A stretch of DNA of 64,000 bases from an uncultured Cohaesibacter sp. (GCF_963666525.1 NZ_OY762905.1:4605001-4669000); one strand, 5' to 3'; shown: positions 35,870 to 45,358, counted from the stretch's first letter. The notes: a model not told the origin generated them from the sequence alone. Numbers and translations are program-made.

Positions 35870-36727
35870 TCAGCCGTTGTCGCGCCTCAGGTGTCGCGTC
35901 AGGCGCTGTTCGATGAGATCCCAAAGGCGGCGCAGGATTTCGACGCAGATCAGGTAGAAGATGGCTGCGTAGATATAGGCCTGAAAGTCATAGGTCTGAG
36001 AAAAGGCCCGGCGGGTTTCGCCCATCAGGTCATAGACCGAGATAATCGACACAACGGCGGAACCCTTGATCATCAGGATGAATTCGTTGCCATAGGGGCG
36101 CAGAGCAACAATCAGCGCCTGCGGCAGAATAATCTTGAAAAAGGTGACGAATTTCGGCAGTCCGAGACTTTGAGCCCCTTCAATCTGGCCCTTGGGCACG
36201 TTCATGATGGCTCCTCGCAGGATTTCCGCCTGATAGGCTGCGGTGTTCAGCGTGAAGGACAGCAGTGCAATCGACCAACTGTCGCGGAACAGCCACCACA
36301 TGTTGATGTCCTGCCAGAAGTGGCGGAACTGGCCGAAGCCGTAGTAGAGCAGAAACAGCTGCGCCAGCAGAGGAGTGCCGCGGAAGAAATAGATATAGCC
36401 GAAGGCCATCCTGTTGAAGAGCTTGATCTTCGACATGCGGCCAAAGGCGATCGGCAGAGACAGGATACCCCCGAGCGCAACGGACATGGCCACCAGTTCA
36501 ATGGTCGTCAGAAAGCCATAGAGATACTTCGGCCGGTAGCGGCTCATATAGTCGGGATCGTAGCTGACATAAAGAAACACGGCGATACTGAGGAAGAACA
36601 CGGCCCAGATGGCGAGTAGCACATAGCCAGTGATCTTGCGACCGCTGAGCAGCTTTTCACGCATGCTTTCCGGGCGGGGTCTGGATTCCAGAAGCGTCTT
36701 GGCAACATAGCTTGTCTCAATCGTCAT
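35870..36727 (-). CDS. Polar amino acid ABC transporter permease (ArtM/HisM-like)
   Basis: A 285-residue inner-membrane permease of the His/Glu/Gln/Arg/opine family. It has a cytoplasmic N-terminal extension of about 30 residues, then a hydrophobic segment and the five-helix permease core. The EAA loop that docks on the ATPase is GAQSLGLPKF. The ATG at 36727 overlaps the stop of the upstream permease gene (ATGA), so the two are translationally coupled. It is the last gene of the transporter operon; no ATP-binding subunit follows. Confidence 0.88.
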   Translation of the reverse strand: MTIETSYVAKTLLESRPRPESMREKLLSGRKITGYVLLAIWAVFFLSIAVFLYVSYDPDYMSRYRPKYLYGFLTTIELVAMSVALGGILSLPIAFGRMSKIKLFNRMAFGYIYFFRGTPLLAQLFLLYYGFGQFRHFWQDINMWWLFRDSWSIALLSFTLNTAAYQAEILRGAIMNVPKGQIEGAQSLGLPKFVTFFKIILPQALIVALRPYGNEFILMIKGSAVVSIISVYDLMGETRRAFSQTYDFQAYIYAAIFYLICVEILRRLWDLIEQRLTRHLRRDNG

Positions 36728-37434
36728 CAGCGAACCTCCCCGCGGCGCGCGCGCTTTTCGATGGCTTCCAGCGCCATGGAGGAGACGAAGGTCAGCGCGA
36801 GATAGACCACGCAAGCCAGCGCAAAGAAGAAGAAGGCTTCCTTGGTGTTGCGGGCAGCAAGGCCGGTTGCGAACATTGTGTCGGTCAGTCCGATGATGGA
36901 GACCAGAGACGTGTCCTTGAGCAGAATGAGCCACAGGTTGGAAAGACCGGGCAGGGCGAGCTTGATCAATTGCGGCACGATGACCAGACGCATGGTCTTG
37001 AACCATGGCAGGCCCAGCGCAAAGGCGCCCTCATATTGTCCCTGCGGAATGCCCTTGAAGGCAGACAGAAACACTTCGCTGGCATAGGAAGAAAATACGA
37101 AGGCAAGGGCAATCATCCCGGCGAGGAATGAGTTGACCTCGATTTCCATGCCCAGCACATGCTGAAACAGCAGGTTGAGCAGGATCTGGCCACCGTAATA
37201 GACGATGAACAGGGTCAGGAGTTCGGGCAATCCGCGAAAGATGATGGTGAACAGCTTTGCTGCTCTCTGAATGCTCGGTTCTTTGGAGTTGATGCCAAGG
37301 GCCAGGAAAAAGCCCATGAACAAGCCAACCGGCAGGGTGCATATGGCCAGCGAGACCGTAAAGAGCACACCATGGGCGATCTCGTCGCCCCAGCCTGTGG
37401 CTCCGAAGGAGAGAAGGGTCAGATAATAATCCAT
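36727..37434 (-). CDS. Polar amino acid ABC transporter permease (ArtQ/HisQ-like)
   Basis: A 235-residue membrane protein, the partner of the following permease gene. It has five or so hydrophobic helices and the EAA loop GAFALGLPWFKT. The IFRGLPELLTLF segment is typical of HisQ/ArtQ-type subunits. A GC-rich stem-loop separates it from the binding-protein gene upstream, which would lower its expression relative to the binding protein. Confidence 0.88.
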   Translation of the reverse strand: MDYYLTLLSFGATGWGDEIAHGVLFTVSLAICTLPVGLFMGFFLALGINSKEPSIQRAAKLFTIIFRGLPELLTLFIVYYGGQILLNLLFQHVLGMEIEVNSFLAGMIALAFVFSSYASEVFLSAFKGIPQGQYEGAFALGLPWFKTMRLVIVPQLIKLALPGLSNLWLILLKDTSLVSIIGLTDTMFATGLAARNTKEAFFFFALACVVYLALTFVSSMALEAIEKRARRGEVR

Positions 37435-37458
37435 ATTGAATTGCCAGCTTCACTAAAG

Positions 37459-37483
37459 AGCCCGGCAGGGTCGCTGCCGGGCT
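37459..37483 (-). terminator. Intra-operon stem-loop between binding protein and permease genes
   Basis: A perfect ten-pair GC-rich stem with a five-base loop lies 18 bases past the binding-protein stop. On the minus strand it ends in CTTT only. Such stem-loops commonly act as leaky terminators or mRNA stabilisers that favour the binding protein over the permeases. Confidence 0.7.
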
Positions 37484-37501
37484 TGTTTTCAACCGTATCG
37501 A

Positions 37502-38302
37502 TTATTCGTCGCCACCATATACGTCGAAGTCGAAATACTTGTCGTTGATTTCCTTGTATTTGCCATTGGCACGGATTGCCTTGATGGCAGCGGAGAAGCG
37601 ATCGGCAAGCTCGGTTTCACCCTTGCGGACAGCGATACCTGCGCCCTGACCGTAGATTTCTTCAATGGCAGGGAAGGTGCCCAGGATCTTGCAGCAGGCG
37701 CCAGATTCGGATTTTACCCACTCGTCGAGCACGACAACGTCGTCGGTAACGCCGTCAAGACGGCCTGCTTCGAGGTCGAGCTTGTATTCATCAGAGGTCG
37801 GATAGAGCTTCAGCTCGGTGTCCGGCAGCTTCTGTTCGGCAAAGTTGGAGTGGGTGGTAGAAGACTGTGCACCGATGGTCAGGCCCTTGAGCTCAGCAAC
37901 GGCAGCGGGCAGATCCTTCGGATCGATTGCGGCGAGCTTGGAGTCCTTGGGAACAGCCAGAGCACCCGGCGTGTTGTAATATTTCTTGGAGAAGTCGACC
38001 TTCTTCAGACGATCCGGAGTGATGGACATGGATGCGATGACCGCATCGAACTTGCCAGCCATCAGGGCAGGGATCATGCCGTCCCAATCCTGGACGACGA
38101 ATTCGCATTCGGCCTTCATTTCTTCGCACAGCGCATTTGCCATGTCGATGTCGAAGCCGATCAGTTTGCCGTCAGCGGTCAGTTCGTTGAACGGAGGATA
38201 GGCACCTTCGGTACCGATACGGATTTTATCAGCAGCCTGTGCGCCACCGGCAACCATCATCAAAGCGGTTGCAGCGACTGCAAATTTCGTGAAAAGACGC
38301 AT
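37502..38302 (-). CDS. Periplasmic amino acid-binding protein 1
   Basis: A 266-residue SBP_bac_3 family protein of the Lys/Arg/Orn/His-binding type. A signal peptide (about 1-23, ending AQA) precedes IRIGTEGAYPPFNEL. The segments DWDGMIPALMAGKFD and SMSITPDRLKKVDFS are characteristic of cationic amino acid binders. A cysteine pair (GACCKI) occurs in both this protein and its paralogue at 38776. GAGGGA lies upstream of the ATG on the minus strand. It is expected to deliver substrate to the permease pair downstream. Confidence 0.88.
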   Translation of the reverse strand: MRLFTKFAVAATALMMVAGGAQAADKIRIGTEGAYPPFNELTADGKLIGFDIDMANALCEEMKAECEFVVQDWDGMIPALMAGKFDAVIASMSITPDRLKKVDFSKKYYNTPGALAVPKDSKLAAIDPKDLPAAVAELKGLTIGAQSSTTHSNFAEQKLPDTELKLYPTSDEYKLDLEAGRLDGVTDDVVVLDEWVKSESGACCKILGTFPAIEEIYGQGAGIAVRKGETELADRFSAAIKAIRANGKYKEINDKYFDFDVYGGDE

Positions 38303-38775
38303 AATATTTTCCCTCTTGTATATTGTATAAACATCTCGACCGCGGCATCAGCCAATGGTCATACACAATATAGAGCCCTATTGGGGCTTCTCTGGATTAG
38401 GCGGACCCTAGCCGCTTGGGGGGCATATTCCCATTATTTTGCCGGACTTGACAACAGGCAATCCCATGAAATCCGGTAACACGGCGGATTTTGCCCAAAT
38501 TATAGACGAATGTGAAATAAAAGCATATTTTGAGATGTTGTGGCGAAATGAAATTTGGCGTAGCTGGTGAAAATTTTCAAATTTGGCGTGGGCTCCCGTC
38601 GTGGGTTATCGTCATGGTTGTTAGGGCAGTATAAAAAATGTGCAATATTGACGATTTTTGCGGGTTGGGGCGGTAAGGAACTTCGGTAAATCGGCAAAAA
38701 ACCGAGAGCTTGATAGCAAAATGCCGGACACCAAGGGTATCCGGCATTCCCGTCTGCGTCTGTGGCTAAGCCAAC
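38303..38775. promoter_or_regulatory. Intergenic region between the two binding-protein genes
   Basis: A 473-base, AT-rich region. It holds the probable terminator of the upstream binding-protein gene (38720-38748) and, nearer 38303, the leader and promoter of binding protein 1. No open frame of note and no recognised riboswitch were seen. The size implies that binding protein 1 and the permeases are transcribed independently of binding protein 2. Confidence 0.5.
38720..38748 (-). terminator. Terminator after binding protein 2
   Basis: A perfect nine-pair stem (38720-38728 with 38740-38748) with an 11-base loop lies 27 bases past the stop; the minus-strand arm runs into TTT. Confidence 0.75.
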
Positions 38776-39549
38776 CTAGTCGCCATAAACATCGAAGTCG
38801 AAGTATTTGGCGTTGATTTCCTGATATTTGCCGTTGGCGCGAATGGCTGCAATCGCAGCCGTCAATTTGTCGGCCAGTTCCGTGTTGCCCTTCTTGACGG
38901 CAATACCGGCGCCTTCGCCATTGATCTTTGGATCCGGGGTCAACTGCATCAGGATCTTGCAGCAGGCACCGGCTTCGGACTTGACCCACTCGGAAAGCAC
39001 GACGCCATCATCGATGACGGCATCAACGCGGCCCGATTCCAGTTCCATCTTGTATTCGTCAGCGGTCGGATAGAGCTTCAGATCAATGTCGGGAATTTTC
39101 TGTTCGGCATAGTTGGCGTGGGTCGTGGAGACCTGTGCGCCAATGGTCAGGCCTGCCAGCTCGCTGATGTCAGTGCCTTTGAGGTCGCTGTCCTTGAGAA
39201 CGGCAACAGCCGGAGGGGTGTTGTAGTATTTCTTGGAGAAGTCGACCTTCTTCAGGCGGTCTTCTGTAATCGACATCGAGGCAACGACAGCATCGATCTT
39301 GCCGGCAATCAGCGCAGGGATCATGCCATCCCAATCCTGAATGACAAACTCGCAGTCGGTCTTCATTTCCGCGCACAGGGCGTTGGTGATATCAACGTCA
39401 AAGCCACTCAGTTCACCCGAAGCGGAAAGCTGGTTGAACGGAGGGTAGGCGCCATCGATGCCAACGCGGATTTTTTCCGCGGCGGAAGCCGCGCTGCATG
39501 CCATCAGCGCAGCAGCCGCAGCAAGTGCGATTTTTTTCGTGAGTTTCAT
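38776..39549 (-). CDS. Periplasmic amino acid-binding protein 2
   Basis: A 257-residue paralogue of the protein at 37502-38302, similar over nearly the whole length by eye. It has a signal peptide ending ASA (about residue 23), IRVGIDGAYPPFNQL, DWDGMIPALIAGKID and the same GACCKI cysteine pair. The start at 39549 is chosen because it begins the signal peptide; a longer in-frame start adds 21 residues. It has its own terminator and promoter region, so it is probably expressed separately and may widen the ligand range of the same permeases. Confidence 0.88.
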   Translation of the reverse strand: MKLTKKIALAAAAALMACSAASAAEKIRVGIDGAYPPFNQLSASGELSGFDVDITNALCAEMKTDCEFVIQDWDGMIPALIAGKIDAVVASMSITEDRLKKVDFSKKYYNTPPAVAVLKDSDLKGTDISELAGLTIGAQVSTTHANYAEQKIPDIDLKLYPTADEYKMELESGRVDAVIDDGVVLSEWVKSEAGACCKILMQLTPDPKINGEGAGIAVKKGNTELADKLTAAIAAIRANGKYQEINAKYFDFDVYGD

Positions 39550-39822
39550 GACTCTTGTCCCATTGCGAAGTCGAAATTTCGGCGAGGTCCTCCAGGAACC
39601 ATCTGCAGGCACGGTTGGCCAAGGCCAGACCCGCTACCGGACGGATGGTTTTGATCACCTGTCTCGCGTGAGGCAAGTCTTCGACCATTCCCGGTGTCAT
39701 AACAATAAGAATTTTGCGTATCAGTCAGCAAATTTGGAAGAGAATTGGCAATTTGCCGAAACGGAGCATAATCACCTGTCGTATTGCCGAACTCGCTGCA
39801 AAATGTCGTTTTTGCTACAAAC

Positions 39823-40392
39823 TCAGAGTTTCATGGTGTTGATAACGAATTCAGCCATCGCTTCGACATCGTCGATCTGGAACATAGGCAGGCCATGTCC
39901 TGCGTCCATTTTCTCGGGCTGATCGCTCGCCACGGCGACAATCAGGTGATCCTTCTGGGCAAGGGGCGTGGTGTTGACCGCATCGGCGCGTCTGACTTCG
40001 ATCTTCGGAAAGGCCTCGCTCTTGTAGCCTTCTACGATCACCAGATCACAGGGCGACATGCGCGCCAGAACATCGCTCAACAGCGGTTCGTCTTCATCCC
40101 GGCATTCATGCATGATGGCCCAGCGGGTTCCTGCTGCGACAAGCGCTACCTCGGACGATCCCGCTTCGCGGTGGCGGTAGCTGTCGGTGCCTTCCTTGTC
40201 GATGTCACATTGATGATGGGCGTGCTTGACCGAGGATATGCGATAGCCCTTGTCGCAAAGGCTCTTGATGAGGCGGGTCGCCAAAGTCGTCTTGCCCGAG
40301 TTCTTCCAGCCCGTGACACCAAAGATCTTGTGACCATGGGTCGCGATCTGTGCCAGCTGGGTGGTATCCGTGACGCTAGACTTGTCAGACAT
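39823..40392 (-). CDS. mobB: MobB, GTP-binding molybdopterin-guanine dinucleotide accessory protein
   Basis: A 189-residue P-loop protein with Walker A GWKNSGKTT (residues 28-36) and the SSVKHAHH segment (54-61) typical of MobB. It assists MobA in attaching GMP to molybdopterin, although it is dispensable in E. coli. It starts within the end of mobA (eight-base overlap), so the pair forms an operon. Confidence 0.93.
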   Translation of the reverse strand: MSDKSSVTDTTQLAQIATHGHKIFGVTGWKNSGKTTLATRLIKSLCDKGYRISSVKHAHHQCDIDKEGTDSYRHREAGSSEVALVAAGTRWAIMHECRDEDEPLLSDVLARMSPCDLVIVEGYKSEAFPKIEVRRADAVNTTPLAQKDHLIVAVASDQPEKMDAGHGLPMFQIDDVEAMAEFVINTMKL

Positions 40393-41044
40393 TGCCTTCT
40401 TCCTTCCCGATTTCTGCGAGTAGCCCTTCTGCCAGGGCGAGATCTTCGGCGGTATTGATGTTGAAAAACGGATCTACAGACCTTCCGTGACCGACGAGCG
40501 GTTCGAACGCAACGGACAGTGCTCCCTGCTGCTCGGCCCACAGCAGCATCTTGCGATCACCCGCTGCCAGATAAGCCTCAAGCGAGCCCAAAAGCCCCAC
40601 GGGCCACAGGCCGAATGTCGGATGCAACCGCCCACCCGACATCGCCAGAACCGGCCGCTCCGGGGCAGCTTCGGCGACATCGCACAGACGCTGTGCCAGT
40701 GTGACGGGGAAAAACGGCGTATCGACGGCGACGCTCAGCACATGACTAGAAGCGTGCGTCTGTCGTGCCCATTGCAGGGCTTTCAGAATGCCGGCAAGCG
40801 GCCCGGCATGGTCGTCGTTGTCGTCAGGCAGTAGCGGATGGTCGGCCGGATAGGAAGCGGGATCGCCATTGGCACTGATGACAATCGTTCCGACCTGCGG
40901 TGCCAGCCTTGCAAGGCAATGCTCAAGCAGGGGACGACCATCAAGAGGAACAAAGGCCTTGTCCCTTCCGAGCATGCGACGGGACTGGCCACCCGCCAGC
41001 AAAACGGCCGCGACATCCGTTGCGAGAGTTTGTTGGTTCATCAT
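40385..41044 (-). CDS. mobA: MobA, molybdenum cofactor guanylyltransferase
   Basis: A 219-residue nucleotidyltransferase that transfers GMP from GTP to Mo-molybdopterin, forming the bis-MGD cofactor of DMSO-reductase-family enzymes. The N-terminal signature LLAGGQSRRMLGRDKA is at residues 15-30, and AGPLAGILKALQWA and VAVDTPFFP follow. Two adjacent ATGs (41044 and 41041) are possible starts. It is upstream of mobB and divergent from mrp. Confidence 0.94.
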   Translation of the reverse strand: MMNQQTLATDVAAVLLAGGQSRRMLGRDKAFVPLDGRPLLEHCLARLAPQVGTIVISANGDPASYPADHPLLPDDNDDHAGPLAGILKALQWARQTHASSHVLSVAVDTPFFPVTLAQRLCDVAEAAPERPVLAMSGGRLHPTFGLWPVGLLGSLEAYLAAGDRKMLLWAEQQGALSVAFEPLVGHGRSVDPFFNINTAEDLALAEGLLAEIGKEEGNV

Positions 41045-41249
41045 GTACTCGATTGATTTAGCACACGGGAAAGGAGCCCGCGTTCATTCCTGGATGCTGG
41101 ATGATAAACACGCTGTCAGACGGGGTGCAACGAAATTCCGGATTTAGCCGCGGCTTCAACGGACTGCCCTCGACCTTCTCCCGTGCACGGCGACTTATTT
41201 GCACTTTGTCATCCTTGACCCTTGACGCCGGACCGAAAGCGTTCCAGCT

Positions 41250-42464
41250 ATGAGAACAGAGATCGTAAATCAGGAAAGACGAAGAGTCGTGTTCTGGAAA
41301 AACAAGAGTGAGCAAGCCGTGACTGAAGACAAGATCCTGAAGCTGCTGCGGCAGATAAAGTCTGCCCCGGGGGCGGGCGACATCGTGTCGGAAGGGATGG
41401 TATCCGATATCATCATCCGGGATGGCACCGTCATGTTCTCCATCTCGGTTCCGGCTGAAAAGGCCGAAGCCTGCGAGCCATTGCGCAAACAGGCGGAAGA
41501 CGCTGTTGCGGGGATGGAAGGGGTCAACAAGGCGATGGTCGTGCTGACCGCCGAGCGCGCGCCGTCTGCGCAGCAGTCTTCAAGTCCCGCATCCGCACCT
41601 AGGCCGGCTCCCGGAGCACCATCCGTATCGCAACAGCCCAAAGGCCCCAATCATATCGATATCGCCGGCGTCAAACAGATCATTGCCGTTTCCTCGGCCA
41701 AGGGTGGGGTTGGCAAGTCGACCACGGCGGTCAATCTGGCGCTTGCCCTTCAGGCCAACGGCCTCAAGGTGGGTATTCTGGATGCCGACATCTACGGCCC
41801 GTCGATTCCGCGTCTATTGAAGATCACCGACAAGCCGACAGCTGTCGCCAACTCCCGACGAATGAACCCGATCAAGGCCTATGGCCTCATGGCCATGTCG
41901 ATCGGCCTGCTGGTTGATCCCGATACCCCGATGGTCTGGCGCGGTCCCATGGCCGTCTCGGCACTGACCCAGATGATCCGCGATGTCAACTGGGACGTCG
42001 AGGGCAAACTGGATGTTCTCGTCGTCGATATGCCTCCGGGAACCGGTGACATTCAGCTGACCATGGCCCAGCAGGTGCCGCTGTCCGGATCGGTGATCGT
42101 GTCAACGCCTCAGGATCTGGCGCTGATCGACGCCCGCAAGGGCATAGCCATGTTCCGCAAGGTCAATATTCCCATCCTCGGAATTGTCGAGAACATGAGC
42201 TATTTCTCCTGCCCGACCTGCGGTACGCGTCATGATATCTTCGGACATGGTGGCGCCCATGCCACGGCAACTGAAATCGGCGTGCCGTTCCTTGGCGAAA
42301 TTCCGCTCCATATGGAAATCCGCGAGCGCTCAGATGCCGGCGAGCCGATCATTGTCGCCGAACCGGAAAGCGATCACACCGCGATCTATCTGCAGATTGC
42401 CAATGCCATGATGAAGCAGATTGCTGGCGTTACGAGACCGGCTCCTGCCATCGTCGTAGAATAG
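41250..42464 (+). CDS. Mrp/ApbC/NBP35-family iron-sulfur carrier ATPase
   Basis: A P-loop ATPase that carries or transfers Fe-S clusters. It has 404 residues from the ATG at 41250; a GTG at 41319 would match the usual family N terminus better. An N-terminal FeS-assembly-P-type domain (about 26-100) is followed by a Ser/Pro/Ala-rich linker (about 102-132) and the ATPase domain. The deviant Walker A KGGVGKST is at 151-158, and a CPTC pair near residue 320 binds the bridging cluster. moaA and a DUF971 gene lie about 1-3 kb downstream. Confidence 0.92.
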   Translation: MRTEIVNQERRRVVFWKNKSEQAVTEDKILKLLRQIKSAPGAGDIVSEGMVSDIIIRDGTVMFSISVPAEKAEACEPLRKQAEDAVAGMEGVNKAMVVLTAERAPSAQQSSSPASAPRPAPGAPSVSQQPKGPNHIDIAGVKQIIAVSSAKGGVGKSTTAVNLALALQANGLKVGILDADIYGPSIPRLLKITDKPTAVANSRRMNPIKAYGLMAMSIGLLVDPDTPMVWRGPMAVSALTQMIRDVNWDVEGKLDVLVVDMPPGTGDIQLTMAQQVPLSGSVIVSTPQDLALIDARKGIAMFRKVNIPILGIVENMSYFSCPTCGTRHDIFGHGGAHATATEIGVPFLGEIPLHMEIRERSDAGEPIIVAEPESDHTAIYLQIANAMMKQIAGVTRPAPAIVVE

Positions 42465-42524
42465 CTCACGGAAACGGGCTCCAATGTGCCGCCGATGGGC
42501 ACAAGCTTGGCAATTGAATAACGA

Positions 42525-42559
42525 AAAGGCCCGGGATCCTGTCGGAAGCCCGGGCCTTT
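42525..42559. terminator. Bidirectional terminator between mrp and the EamA gene
   Basis: A perfect 11-pair stem (42525-42535 with 42549-42559) with A-rich and T-rich ends lies between two convergent genes and can serve both strands. Confidence 0.88.
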
Positions 42560-42576
42560 GTTGTAAAGAGGATCGC

Positions 42577-43584
42577 TTATTCAATCCCTGTGTTGGCGGC
42601 ATAGAGATTGTTCGGGTCGCCCTCCCGCTTGCCCTGACGTTGCAACCGTGCCACCTGTCGTTCGCGATATATGGTGTAGATGCCCGATGCCAAAATGAGG
42701 ACGATACCGAACCAGGTCAGGCTATCGGGTACTTCACCCCAGATCAGGTAGCCATAGACCAGAGCAATCGGCATAGAGACATACCGGAAAGAGGATACGA
42801 CCGAGATCTGGCCATTCTTCATTGCGATGGAAACATAGTATTGCCCCAGCGTAAGGAACAATGCGGCCCCCGCGACATAGAGCAGCTTGAGGGTCGTCGG
42901 GTCCTGCCAACCCTGATCACCTTCAACGGTAATCTGGAACAACGCCAGGATGCCACCGCCCAATGCGGACACAATCATGGTCGTCAACGTGACGACCCAG
43001 AGCGAGATATCCGCCTTGATCTGCCGGGTGAAAAGGTCGCGTGAAGAGGCCAGTAGCGCAGCAGATACGGCAAAGAGAGAATAGAAGTTGAAGCCGTCCA
43101 GCCCGGGGCGCACGATTGCCATGACGCCGACAAAGCCGACAAGGATCGCGAGCCAGCGACGAATGCCGACAGCTTCGCGCAAGAAGACAGCGGCAAAGGC
43201 CGTGGTGATCAGCGGGATCGACTGCAACACTGCATAGACGTTGGCCAAAGGCAGATACTTGAGAGCCACCAGACAACTGATTGCGGACAGGGCTTCGCAA
43301 AGGCCTCGTAGCAACAGGATCGGATTGAGACCCTGATAGATATATTTGTGGTGCCGCATGGCAACACACAGGATCAGCACCATGACAGTGGCGAACAGGC
43401 TGCGGAACAAGATCATCTGGCCCGTCGCCAGCCCATCTGCGACAAGCTTGTTGAACACATCATTCGTGCCGAAGAAGAAAACCGAAAACTGCATCATGAT
43501 GATGCCGTGGATGTTTCCTTTGTCCTCGGTTTGGGAGGGCGCATTCACTGCCCCAGCAGCGCTGCCCTTGGGACCAGTTGCCAT
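42577..43584 (-). CDS. EamA/DMT-superfamily transporter
   Basis: A 335-residue membrane protein with about ten hydrophobic helices in two EamA repeats, flanked by polar termini (about 25 residues at the N end, 30 at the C end). The family exports metabolites; the substrate is unknown. The start at 43584 is preferred over a longer in-frame start that would add 14 residues. It is not obviously related to the EamA protein at 28279 beyond the family fold and lacks a riboswitch-like leader. Confidence 0.85.
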   Translation of the reverse strand: MATGPKGSAAGAVNAPSQTEDKGNIHGIIMMQFSVFFFGTNDVFNKLVADGLATGQMILFRSLFATVMVLILCVAMRHHKYIYQGLNPILLLRGLCEALSAISCLVALKYLPLANVYAVLQSIPLITTAFAAVFLREAVGIRRWLAILVGFVGVMAIVRPGLDGFNFYSLFAVSAALLASSRDLFTRQIKADISLWVVTLTTMIVSALGGGILALFQITVEGDQGWQDPTTLKLLYVAGAALFLTLGQYYVSIAMKNGQISVVSSFRYVSMPIALVYGYLIWGEVPDSLTWFGIVLILASGIYTIYRERQVARLQRQGKREGDPNNLYAANTGIE

Positions 43585-43653
43585 GAAATTAGACCTATAT
43601 AATGAGGAGAGCGGGGCCGGGAGCAAAGTGGGTTGCGCTTGGCCTTGTATTGC

Positions 43654-44685
43654 CTAGCCGCCAGTCACAGACATATGTCTGCCAATAGAGGGACGATTGT
43701 TTTTCCTGTCAATGACAAAATCGTGGCCCTTCGGCTTTCTTTCGATGGCCTGTCGAATTGCGTTGATAACGGGCTCATTGCCTTCGGACTGGCGCAGCGG
43801 CTTCCTCAGGTCGGCGGCATCTTCCTGCCCGAGACACATGAACAGGGTGCCTGTACAGGTGATCCTGACCCGGTTGCAGCTTTCGCAGAAATTGTGGCTC
43901 AATGGCGTGATGAAGCCGATCCGGCCACCGGTTTCCGCGACCGTCACATAGCTCGCCGGGCCACCTGTCTTGTGGTGAGAGGGGGATAGTGTCCACGACC
44001 CTTGCAGTGACTTTTTCACGTCAGACAGGGGCAGATACATGTCGGTGCGGTCAAAATCGATTTCACCCATCGGCATTGTCTCGATGAAGGTGATGTCCAT
44101 CCCCCGCTCATGGCAGAAACGGATCATGTCATCATACTCGTCATCATTGACGCCCTTGAGGGCCACCACATTCAACTTGACCTTGATGTCATGGGCAAGC
44201 GCGGTTTCGATGCCGTCAAGCACCTGTGCAAACCGGCCCCAGCGTGTGATTTCTCGGAACCGGTCTTCTCTCAGCGTGTCGAGGGAAACGTTGATCCGTC
44301 GAACACCACAGGCGGAAAGATCGGCAGCAAAGCGGGAGAGCTGGGAGCCGTTCGTCGTCAGCGTCAGCTCGTCAAGAGCGCCGCTTGCAAGGTGGCGGGA
44401 CAGGGAGGAAATCAGTGTCATGATCCCCTTGCGGACAAGCGGTTCGCCACCGGTCAGCCGCAGGCGCCGGACACCATGCTCGATGAAGACCGTGGAAAGC
44501 CGATCCAGCTCTTCCAGCGTCAGGATTTCCGCCTTGGGAAGAAAGTGCATGTTTTCTGCCATGCAATAGACACAACGAAAATCGCAACGATCCGTTACCG
44601 ACAGCCGCAAATAATTGATGTGACGCCCGAAGGGGTCCACCAAAGATGCGGTCTGCGAGGCGCTGGCGTCTTCAAATTGCATCAT
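43654..44685 (-). CDS. moaA: GTP 3',8-cyclase MoaA
   Basis: A 343-residue radical-SAM enzyme, first step of molybdenum cofactor synthesis. The N-terminal cluster motif is CDFRCVYC (Cys34, Cys38, Cys41). [11 protein letters not shown] follows, and the C-terminal cluster is in [11 protein letters not shown] with a further cysteine (FMC). The protein ends in the Gly-Gly pair that MoaA needs. AAGGAAG precedes the ATG at 44685; two upstream ATGs lack such a site. No other moa genes are adjacent. Confidence 0.95.
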   Translation of the reverse strand: MMQFEDASASQTASLVDPFGRHINYLRLSVTDRCDFRCVYCMAENMHFLPKAEILTLEELDRLSTVFIEHGVRRLRLTGGEPLVRKGIMTLISSLSRHLASGALDELTLTTNGSQLSRFAADLSACGVRRINVSLDTLREDRFREITRWGRFAQVLDGIETALAHDIKVKLNVVALKGVNDDEYDDMIRFCHERGMDITFIETMPMGEIDFDRTDMYLPLSDVKKSLQGSWTLSPSHHKTGGPASYVTVAETGGRIGFITPLSHNFCESCNRVRITCTGTLFMCLGQEDAADLRKPLRQSEGNEPVINAIRQAIERKPKGHDFVIDRKNNRPSIGRHMSVTGG

Positions 44686-44914
44686 GTCTTCCTTGAAACA
44701 AATTGTGACTCTGGTCATCATCTTTAAACAGAGGGGGATGGTTGCGCATCTCTCATTGCCAAGTCAATCACAGAATGCTGCAATCGCGGCATTAACCGTG
44801 CAGTCTCACACACATGTGAGCGTTAGTGGCACGGGGGTGGGGTGTCACTTCTGTTGCCGACCGGGACAGCGGGTTGGTGACCCCCTTGATGCAACGACAA
44901 CAAGGATGCCCGAC

Positions 44915-45271
44915 ATGACGGACGCATGGCCGACCGAAATCCGCTTGAAGAAAGACAAGAAGACCCTCAGCATTCGCTTTGACGACGGCAGTGCCTACGA
45001 TTTCCCGGCCGAGTTCCTGCGAGTGACGTCGCCCAGTGCCGAGGTTCAGGGCCACAGTCCGGATCAGAAAAAGACTCTTGGCAACAAGCGCAATGTCGAG
45101 ATCATGAAGGTGGAACCGGTCGGCAACTATGCTGTCCGGCTGCATTTCACGGATCTGCATGATTCCGGCTTTTTCACCTGGGACTATTTCAAGCGTTCAG
45201 GCGAGGCCATGGATGAAATATGGAGCCAGTATCTCAAGGACCTCGAGGCCAAGGGCCTCAGTCGCGGCTGA
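44915..45271 (+). CDS. DUF971 protein
   Basis: A 118-residue protein of the DUF971 (gamma-butyrobetaine hydroxylase N-terminal-like) family, with the typical TEIRLKKDKKTLSIRFDDG start, FPAEFLRV in the middle and GFFTWDYF near the end. Related domains bind zinc or accompany Fe-S proteins; the function of the free-standing form is unknown. AAGGA lies eight bases upstream of the 44915 ATG; a start at 44906 is possible. It is divergent from moaA and lies near mrp, a common arrangement. Confidence 0.85.
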   Translation: MTDAWPTEIRLKKDKKTLSIRFDDGSAYDFPAEFLRVTSPSAEVQGHSPDQKKTLGNKRNVEIMKVEPVGNYAVRLHFTDLHDSGFFTWDYFKRSGEAMDEIWSQYLKDLEAKGLSRG

Positions 45272-45328
45272 CGATCGGGCAGATAAGGGGCATCGTGCTC
45301 GTTTGCGCTTTGGCTTTGATGCAAATGA

Positions 45329-45358
45329 AAAAGCCGATCTCGCTGGAGATCGGCTTTT
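45329..45358. terminator. Bidirectional terminator between DUF971 and L,D-transpeptidase genes
   Basis: A perfect stem of about 13 pairs (45329-45341 with 45346-45358) and a four-base loop, with A and T runs on either side, lies between convergent genes. Confidence 0.9.
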
